In this document: one piece after another, positions 58,656 through 64,000 of the stretch | Layout: each line of letters opens with the position of its first letter | How positions within the stretch are numbered: position 1 is the first letter of the stretch | Assembly: GCA_046350375.1 (NCBI GenBank) | Contig: JAXMAO010000005.1 | Coordinates: forward strand, 1 to 64,000 | Direction: 5' to 3' | Length of the DNA stretch: 64,000 nt | From: JAXMAO01 sp046350375 | GTDB lineage: Bacteria; Planctomycetota; Phycisphaerae; UBA1845; UTPLA1 | Program-made: the position numbers and the translations under genes | The notes under the pieces: model-generated | Databases searched by the model: none | Seen by the model: the letters and a program-made list of their open reading frames with translations, nothing else | Told to the model about the DNA's origin: nothing

Positions 58656-59071
58656 CAAGAGCAAATGATAGGCGCGCCGCCCGGGTCGTCCAGCCGAACG
58701 GCGGCTGCGGACGGTTCGGTCATTCCCGGGGCCGGCAGGTGGCGCCCTGCCCGCCGCGCAATAAAAACCGGCCCGGCGGGGGTTCTCGCCGCACGGGCCG
58801 GACATCCGCACTGTGCGTCCCTTTAACACGGTGCGGCCGTTTGCGTTCTTGATTCCGCGCCGGTCGGGTGATCCGGGCCGGGGTGGATTCCCCATCGTTG
58901 GGCAATTTCGCCCGACTGACCCCGCCTGACCGCCCGCCGGCGTGCAATTCTCAACGTCTAACGCTGGCACGCCGGATGTATTGCCACCCCTGCCGGCCGC
59001 GACTGCAAGTTCGACGTGGACGCCAGTCCGGCCTTGACCATGACCCGGCCACCCGCCGGTGGAGAGATACG
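58656..59071. other. Structured intergenic region with several inverted repeats, 416 bases
   Basis: No protein gene supported. On the minus strand it contains in order GGGCGAAATTGCCC (near 58905), GGGGAATCCACCCC (near 58887), a ten-base inverted repeat (58806-58815 with 58827-58836) and the terminator at 58763-58801. This series could be a leftward non-coding RNA of about 200 bases or a leader for the DUF1571 gene. A 75-residue leftward frame in it is arginine-rich and not convincing. Confidence 0.5.
58763..58801 (-). terminator. Leftward rho-independent terminator upstream of the DUF1571 gene
   Basis: Read on the minus strand, CCGGCCCG (58801-58794) pairs with CGGGCCGG (58775-58768), with further GGCG/CGCC pairing inside, and is followed at once by TTTTTATT. 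It lies upstream of the DUF1571 start, so it either ends a separate small transcript or attenuates that gene. Confidence 0.78.
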
Positions 59072-59191
59072 ATGATCAGCTTCTGGATTTCGTTCATCTA
59101 CGGAACTGTGTTTGCCCCGACCCCGCTGCAGCCCGTGGCGTATGCGGTGCTTTACCCGCTGTACCTGGGCCTTCAGTCGGTCGGCCTGTAG
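59072..59191 (+). CDS. Short hydrophobic micro-ORF B2 (39 residues)
   Basis: Starts MISFWISFIYGTVFAP with GGTGGAGAG seven bases upstream; ends YLGLQSVGL. It has no charged residue at all apart from the termini and is rich in Tyr, Pro and Leu. Same length as B3 and B4, each ORF being exactly 40 codons with stop. Likely membrane-embedded. Function unknown. Confidence 0.65.
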   Translation: MISFWISFIYGTVFAPTPLQPVAYAVLYPLYLGLQSVGL

Positions 59192-59258
59192 TGAATTGTG
59201 GACGCGGGAGGCGAGTCTGAACGGCTCGCCTCCCCGGATGAAAGCCTGGGGAGCGGCC

Positions 59259-59378
59259 ATGATCAGCGACCTGTTGTCAGACCTGTTTCACACCTACTTC
59301 GCGGGGACACAGTTCTTCGCGTCCGGGCTGATCCTGTTGTGGCCGCTCATTTTCCTGTTCAACCTGCTGGGGCTGTAG
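59259..59378 (+). CDS. Short hydrophobic micro-ORF B3 (39 residues)
   Basis: Starts MISDLLSDLFHTYFAG after TGGGGAGCGG; ends FLFNLLGL. An ATG seven codons earlier is possible but has a poorer ribosome site. The Met-Ile-Ser opening matches B2, and the last third (LILLWPLIFLFNLLGL) is a membrane-helix-like run. Second in a tandem of three. Confidence 0.63.
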   Translation: MISDLLSDLFHTYFAGTQFFASGLILLWPLIFLFNLLGL

Positions 59379-59533
59379 TCGGCCCGGCCGGCGAACGTGT
59401 GCGACGCAAAATATCGGGCGTCGTTCCTGCGAAGTGCACGAAAGATTTCCGCACCTCGCGGGTACTGAACTGGTAGAAGCAACCGGGACCGGCCGATCAC
59501 CTCGGCGTGCCGGACCGTGCAAAGGATAGAGCC

Positions 59534-59653
59534 ATGCTCAGTGGAATCATCGGACTGGTTTACGTGGTCTTCTTCGACCCGTTCCCGTGGCGCAGGGTGG
59601 GCGAGTCGGTGCTCGGCCGGGCCTACGACGCGCTCGAGAGCGTCGACCTCTAG
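59534..59653 (+). CDS. Short micro-ORF B4 (39 residues)
   Basis: Starts MLSGIIGLVYVVFFDPF with AAAGGATAGAG upstream; ends YDALESVDL. The N-terminal half is hydrophobic; the second half is amphipathic with Arg-Arg, Glu and Asp (WRRVGESVLGRAYD), unlike B1-B3. Exact length and the Met-Leu-Ser opening match the group. GCACGA (59662-59667) and TCGTGC (59675-59680) form a small hairpin nine bases after the stop. No cysteine. Confidence 0.6.
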   Translation: MLSGIIGLVYVVFFDPFPWRRVGESVLGRAYDALESVDL

Positions 59654-59756
59654 ACGACTTGGCACGACTTCGAATCGTGCATCCCCGACACAAGTTCCGC
59701 CCACCGAACTCGCAGAGCGCGGCGCACGCCTGAGGAAGGCGATTCGTCCCCGGCTG

Positions 59757-61103
59757 CTACTCGGGATTCAGATACCACGCCACGCTGTCGTTGGCGTCGC
59801 TGGCGGCCTGCAACGCGGCCACCACGTCCGGCCGGGCGTCGATGTCGATGTCGTCGCTGGCGATCTGAACCGCGTCGTCCGACAGATCCCGCAGGTTGTT
59901 CTCGATCCACTGCGCCTGGATGTTCTGCCGGCGGGTGAACCAGCGCAGCGTGCCGGGCGAGCGCGTCGACACGATCACGTCCTTGTTGCCGTTGGCGTCG
60001 ACGTCGCGGATGGCGACGTCGGTGGGCGTGGCGGCGTTGTACTGCGCCAGCAGAAAGCCGTCCCACGGAGTGGTCGGATCGGCCGGGCGGCGATACCAGC
60101 CGACCTGGATGCCGTCGTTCGCGCCGGGCATGGAAAGCGCGCCGGGGTTGATGGCGACCAGGTCCGAGCGGCCGTCGCGATCGAGGTCGTCGAGCGCGAT
60201 CCGCGTGGCGTGCGGCAGGTTTCCGATGGTGAACTTGGACCAGGGGGTCTGCGACGTGCCGCCGGGGTTGCGATACCAGGCGAGCCGGGCGGCGGCCTCG
60301 CCGGCGGCCGACGAGACGATGTCGATGCGTCCGTCGCCGTTGAGGTCGCCCAGCGCGATGCCGAAGGCGCCCGCGCGCGTGGCGGCGTCGATGTCGAAGC
60401 GTGTCCAGCCGGCGCCGTTGACGACGACGGGCGGGGCGGGAAAGAAGCTGATGCGGTTGCCGGTCTCGTTGGCGGCGACGATGTCCGGGCCGTTGACGAG
60501 GTCGACCTGGGCGATCGCGACGTCGCGATATTGACCCAGCCCGGCGTCGTCGGAGTGGTCGATGACGAAAGCGGCCCAGCCGGCGGCCTGCGTCGGGTCG
60601 GCCGGGCTGCGGAGGAAGATCAGACGGCCGTTGGCGGCGGCGACGATGTCGAGCCGGCCGTCGGCGTTGAGGTCGCCGATGGCGAGCGACGATACGCCGG
60701 CGAGCTGGGGCGACTGCGCGAGCGGCACGCGGGTGAAGGTGATGTTGGGGCCGACGATCGACTGGATGAGCAGCACGATGGCGGGCTGCTGACCGCCGTT
60801 ACCGTTGAAGGCGGCGACCACGTCGGCGCGGCCGTCGCCGTTGAATTCGGCGATGGCGACGGCGGTGGGGCGGACGTTGACGCTGCTGGTGACGGAAAAG
60901 GGCATCCAGGCGGTGCTCTTGGGGAAGGTGGCGCCGCCGCCCGAGGTGCCACAGCCGTCGATCGCCAGCAGCGGCGCGGCCAGCGCCAGCGCGAGCAGCG
61001 CGTGCCGGCGTCGCGGCCGGGCGATTGCCCGCGGGCCGCGGCGGGCGGATTGAGTCGATAGCGCGGGCGGCGTGGCGGGGCGCGGCGGTTCGGCGACGGA
61101 CAC
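59757..61103 (-). CDS. FG-GAP/VCBS-repeat exported protein
   Basis: 448 residues from a GTG start nine bases after GGAGG (a TTG three codons earlier is too close to it). The signal ends LLAIDGCGTSGGG, a lipobox. The rest is a seven-bladed-type propeller of FG-GAP/VCBS repeats with calcium loops: AIAEFNGDGRADVV, AIGDLNADGRLDIV, ALGDLNGDGRIDIV, ALDDLDRDGRSDLV, AIRDVDANGNKDVI and ASDDIDIDARPDVV. It is a surface-exposed lipoprotein, possibly an adhesin or ligand-binding protein. It stands alone. Confidence 0.88.
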   Translation of the reverse strand: MSVAEPPRPATPPALSTQSARRGPRAIARPRRRHALLALALAAPLLAIDGCGTSGGGATFPKSTAWMPFSVTSSVNVRPTAVAIAEFNGDGRADVVAAFNGNGGQQPAIVLLIQSIVGPNITFTRVPLAQSPQLAGVSSLAIGDLNADGRLDIVAAANGRLIFLRSPADPTQAAGWAAFVIDHSDDAGLGQYRDVAIAQVDLVNGPDIVAANETGNRISFFPAPPVVVNGAGWTRFDIDAATRAGAFGIALGDLNGDGRIDIVSSAAGEAAARLAWYRNPGGTSQTPWSKFTIGNLPHATRIALDDLDRDGRSDLVAINPGALSMPGANDGIQVGWYRRPADPTTPWDGFLLAQYNAATPTDVAIRDVDANGNKDVIVSTRSPGTLRWFTRRQNIQAQWIENNLRDLSDDAVQIASDDIDIDARPDVVAALQAASDANDSVAWYLNPE

Positions 61104-61311
61104 GGGAAGCAACCTCCGGCGACCGCGTGTGAGCGGCCCGCCCAGTACTTATATGCACGTCGGCGTCGCCGGTGGCAAGGCTTGATCGGAACTCGCCTGT
61201 CCGCGGCCGAGTCACAACCCATGCTGCGGCCTGCCGGTACGATTGCCGCCGCGCCAGCAGGCCAGTAGAGTCGCGCCGCAGATTCGACGGATGACCGTTG
61301 CGGGAGACTTC

Positions 61312-62646
61312 ATGCTCGACATCAAGTTCATCACCGAACACGCCGAGGCCGTGCGCCAGGCGATCGCCCACAAGCGCGTCGCGTGCGATCTCGATCGGCT
61401 GCTGACCGTCAACGCGCGGCGCAAGGAGATTCAAACCGAGGCCGACCGCCTGCGGGCCGAAAGCAACGAGCAGGGGCAGCAGATGGCCCTTTTCCGCAAC
61501 CCCAAGAGCCAGTGGCACCAGGAGGCCGTGGCGCGCGGCATGAGCGCCGCGGAGATTCGCACGGCCGCCGACGAGGTGCAGGCGCGGCTGACCGGGATCA
61601 AGGAGCGGATCAAGTTGCTCGAAACCGAAGGCAAGTCGGTGCAGGAGGAGTTCGACCGGCTGATGCTGACCGTCCCGCAGGTGCCCAGCGCCAGGACGCC
61701 GATCGGCCCGGACGCCGACGGCAACGTCGAGGTGCGTCGCTGGGGCACGCCGCGGCAGTTCGACTTTGCGCCCAAGGATCACGTGCAGCTCGGCGAGTCG
61801 CTGAGCATCATCGACCTGCCGCGCGGCGTGAAGATCGCCGGCACGCGCAATTACATCCTGCGCGGCGCCGGGGCGCTGCTGCACCAGGCCGTGCTGCGGC
61901 TGGCGCTGGACACCATCATGGCGCGCGGCTTCGAGCTGATGCACGTGCCCGTGCTCGTCAACGACGAGGTGATGCGCGGCACCGGTTACTTCCCCGGCGG
62001 TGAGGAGCAGGCCTATCGCTGCGAGCGCGACGGCAAGAGCCTGGTCGGCACGGCCGAGGTGCCGCTGACCGCCTTTCACGCCGACGAGATTCTCGAAGAG
62101 CGCGAGCTGCCGCGGAAGTATGCGGCGGTGTCGACCTGTTTCAGGCGCGAGGCGGGCGCGGCCGGCAAGGACACCCAGGGCATCTACCGCATTCACCTGT
62201 TCGACAAGGTGGAGCAGGTGGTGGTCTGTCGTGCCGACGAGGCCGAGAGCGAGCGCCACCACCACGAGATCATCGCCAACGCCGAGGCGGTGTTGCAGGC
62301 GCTCGAGCTGCCCTATCGCGTCATGCTGGTCTGCACCGGCGACATGGGGCAGGGCAAGGTCGAGATGTACGACATCGAGACCTGGATGCCGTCGCGCAAC
62401 GGCTACGGCGAAACGCACAGCGCCAGCCGGTTCGGCGAGTTCCAGGCGCGGCGGCTGAACCTGCGTTATCGCGACGGCGAGAAGAAGGTGCGCGTCTGCC
62501 ACACGCTGAACAACACGGTCATCGCCAGCCCGCGCATCCTGATTCCGATCCTTGAGCTGAACCAGCAGGCCGACGGCAGCGTCGTCGTGCCGCGGGCGCT
62601 GCGCGGCTACCTCGGCGGGCTGGAGCGGATCGCGCCGCCGCGCTAG
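61312..62646 (+). CDS. serS: Seryl-tRNA synthetase
   Basis: 444 residues, start MLDIKFITEHAEAVR after GGGAGAC; MTVAGDFM upstream is unlikely. The N-terminal antiparallel coiled coil (residues about 25-110) that grips the long variable arm of tRNA-Ser and tRNA-Sec is evident. Class II motif 2 is CFRREAGAAGKDTQGIYRIH. Motif 3 reads NNTVIASPRILIPILE, with Arg kept but the usual Gly-Ser-Gly context changed. It charges tRNA-Ser and, as the first step of selenocysteine synthesis, tRNA-Sec. Standard length; ends convergent with the propeller gene. Confidence 0.96.
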   Translation: MLDIKFITEHAEAVRQAIAHKRVACDLDRLLTVNARRKEIQTEADRLRAESNEQGQQMALFRNPKSQWHQEAVARGMSAAEIRTAADEVQARLTGIKERIKLLETEGKSVQEEFDRLMLTVPQVPSARTPIGPDADGNVEVRRWGTPRQFDFAPKDHVQLGESLSIIDLPRGVKIAGTRNYILRGAGALLHQAVLRLALDTIMARGFELMHVPVLVNDEVMRGTGYFPGGEEQAYRCERDGKSLVGTAEVPLTAFHADEILEERELPRKYAAVSTCFRREAGAAGKDTQGIYRIHLFDKVEQVVVCRADEAESERHHHEIIANAEAVLQALELPYRVMLVCTGDMGQGKVEMYDIETWMPSRNGYGETHSASRFGEFQARRLNLRYRDGEKKVRVCHTLNNTVIASPRILIPILELNQQADGSVVVPRALRGYLGGLERIAPPR

Positions 62647-64000
62647 TCGTGCAGGCAGTAGAAGCGCGGCGAGCGGTTGGCCGGCGTCTCGCTCGGCGTG
62701 AACCACTGCACTTCGCCGCCGGGCGTGAACGGGGCGCTGCTGCCGAAGTAGAGCGCGTGGTTCGCGGCGATCGCCGGCGCGGCCCAGTCGAGCAGCCCAT
62801 CCACCGTTCGGTCGAACAGCACGCCGAAGCCCGCCGCGGGGGAGTAGCTCAGTCCGTACATGTGTCCGGACTCGGCCGGCGTGGAGCCCAGCGGGTGCAG
62901 CCCGCGGATGCCGGCGTAGACGTGGCCGGCGCTGTCGACGATGGGCGCGGTCATACCGCCGTGGCCGGGCTGGGCGAGCGTCGCGGGGTCGAAGCTGGCG
63001 CGGACCGCGCCGTTGCCGGGGTCGATGGCAAACAGCGCGCCGCCGGCGCCGTTGAACAGCCCGCGGACGTGCGTCGTGCTCGCGAAGATGGTCTCCACGT
63101 GGTCGCCGGTTTCGAACAGCGCGAGGCCGGCGACGAACTGCCCGGTGCTCGACGGCGCGCCCTGCGGCTCGACCACCGCCGGCGTCCAGGCGAACTGCCC
63201 GCGATCGCCGCGATCGACGATGGCAAACAGCGCCGGCGAGTCGGAGAGCAGGATCGGCTCGAAGCCGCCGCAGTAGATGCGGTCGTCGACGCCCACCGCC
63301 AGCGCGCGGAGGTAGAGATTCGGCTGGCCGAGGCGCGTCGGGTGGCGCAGCGTCATCTTCCATTTCAGCCGGGCGCTGTCGGGCGCGTCGTCGGGCTGAG
63401 CGAGGTCGATGGCGAGCAGCTCTCCCGGGACGGACAGATCGAGCCCGAACGTGCCGACGTAGAGCGTCCGCCCGTCGCGCGAGATGGCCGGCGGCGTGAT
63501 GATCCAGTTCGCGAGCGTGGCGTTGGCGGACGGGTAGCGCCACAGCAGGTGTCCGCCGGTGTCGAGGGCGTACACGGCGTTGGTCTCGTAGGCCGGGTCG
63601 TTGGGCGGGTTGCCGGGCCAAGGAGCGGCGAGCGTTGCGAAGTAGATCTTCTTTTCGGCGCCCATGACGGCGCCGCCGACAATCTCGCCGCCGCCGTCCG
63701 GGTCGGACGGGTTCTGCGGATTGAACGTCGCGAACGCCCAGCGGACCGCGCCGCTGCCCGGGTCGATGGCGTAAAGCCGGCCGTCGCCGCGGCCGACGTA
63801 GAGCGTGTTGTCGTCCGGGTCGACCAGCGGCGTGCCCTCGACCGTGCCGTTGTAGAATGACACCAGGTAGTCGTTGCCGGCGCCGCACCAGAACTCGTCG
63901 CGCGACAGGCGCGTCCGGCCGGCGAACAGGTAGCCCACCGGCGTGGTCGCGGGCCGCACCGGGGCGAACAGCTCGAACTGCGATTCGGGTTGCGACGGAT
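62643..64000 (-). CDS. PQQ-like beta-propeller protein (N-terminus outside the window)
   Basis: About 452 C-terminal residues are visible and the frame is open to the right edge. WD/PQQ-type blades repeat: DDNTLYVGRGDGRLYAIDPG, KKIYFATLAAPW, NAVYALDTGGHLLWRYPS, GRTLYVGTFGLD, DDRIYCGGFEP and GGALFAIDPGNGAV. Such repeats form quinoprotein-like propellers, usually extracytoplasmic. The active-site residues of alcohol dehydrogenases are not apparent, so it is probably a structural or binding propeller. The stop overlaps the serS stop convergently by four bases. Confidence 0.85.
   Translation of the reverse strand, partial: PSQPESQFELFAPVRPATTPVGYLFAGRTRLSRDEFWCGAGNDYLVSFYNGTVEGTPLVDPDDNTLYVGRGDGRLYAIDPGSGAVRWAFATFNPQNPSDPDGGGEIVGGAVMGAEKKIYFATLAAPWPGNPPNDPAYETNAVYALDTGGHLLWRYPSANATLANWIITPPAISRDGRTLYVGTFGLDLSVPGELLAIDLAQPDDAPDSARLKWKMTLRHPTRLGQPNLYLRALAVGVDDRIYCGGFEPILLSDSPALFAIVDRGDRGQFAWTPAVVEPQGAPSSTGQFVAGLALFETGDHVETIFASTTHVRGLFNGAGGALFAIDPGNGAVRASFDPATLAQPGHGGMTAPIVDSAGHVYAGIRGLHPLGSTPAESGHMYGLSYSPAAGFGVLFDRTVDGLLDWAAPAIAANHALYFGSSAPFTPGGEVQWFTPSETPANRSPRFYCLHD

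Noticed and set aside
58720..58947. 75-codon leftward frame upstream of the DUF1571 gene
   Set aside because: Arg/Pro-rich, crosses the terminator hairpin and has no ribosome site.
1..64000. Other in-frame UGA (Sec) codons, CRISPR arrays and IS elements
   Set aside because: No other gene in the window appears truncated at a TGA at a redox-active position, and no regular repeat-spacer array, transposase or terminal inverted repeat was seen by eye.

Overview
The window is a very GC-rich bacterial chromosome segment with dense coding on both strands and many ATGA stop/start overlaps. The best fit is a planctomycete, probably Phycisphaerae-like (inference). The evidence is a small basic protein of the Planctomycetes-Verrucomicrobia-Chlamydiae type (36 kb), a very long GreA-domain protein like the chlamydial one, a prepilin-type protein ending like planctomycete DUF1559 proteins, and PEP-CTERM and dockerin-bearing exported proteins. 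No rRNA, CRISPR array, IS element or prophage was seen.

Layout. 0-1.7 kb: two overlapping glycosyltransferase genes. 1.8-4.0 kb: the giant GreA-like protein. 4.1-6.0 kb: divergent genes with His-less Hpt-like domains, one of them a PilZ-like/REC/Hpt protein. 6.2-9.4 kb: a membrane zinc protease, an SGNH hydrolase and a SpoIID/LytB protein. 9.4-11.5 kb: a TPR protein with two RNA polymerase alpha-CTD-like modules, and a glycine-rich zinc ribbon protein. 11.6-13.5 kb: diadenylate cyclase plus a YbbR/CdaR-like partner. 13.5-14.9 kb: an MFS transporter. 15.3-25.0 kb: a complete one-strand chemotaxis cluster (cheW, soluble PAS receptor, cheR, cheA, cheC/X, cheD, cheY, cheB). 25.2-32.4 kb: addB and addA, the recombinational-repair helicase-nuclease. 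32.4-37.4 kb: a PAS histidine kinase, a lipoprotein, an aminotransferase, the small basic protein and a SPOR-like membrane protein. 37.5-38.6 kb: selD, itself a selenoprotein gene with an in-frame UGA. 38.7-44.1 kb: secreted dockerin, pilin-like and PEP-CTERM proteins. 44.15-44.24 kb: selC, the selenocysteine tRNA. 44.3-49.4 kb: an LpxL-like acyltransferase, a CPBP protease, a HisN-like phosphatase, a dienelactone hydrolase and an EEP-family protein. 49.5-52.1 kb: efp-accB-accC. 52.3-59.7 kb: an island of ten micro-ORFs mixed with a zinc-protease-like protein, DUF362, FHA and DUF1571 genes. 59.8-64 kb: an FG-GAP lipoprotein, serS and a beta-propeller protein cut by the window edge.

How the parts work together. 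selD makes selenophosphate, serS charges tRNA-Sec with serine, and selC supplies the UCA-anticodon tRNA, so the window holds part of a selenocysteine pathway whose own selenophosphate enzyme uses selenocysteine (selA and selB are not here). The chemotaxis genes form a full signalling and adaptation set, but there are no flagellar genes nearby.

The most novel material is the micro-ORF island. Six ORFs of 48-58 residues each have one Cys near each end. Four ORFs of 39-40 residues each end in Gly-Leu or Asp-Leu. All have plausible ribosome binding sites and none resembles a family I know. Three genes (the SpoIID protein, cdaA and addB) show apparent reading-frame slips that may be sequence errors.
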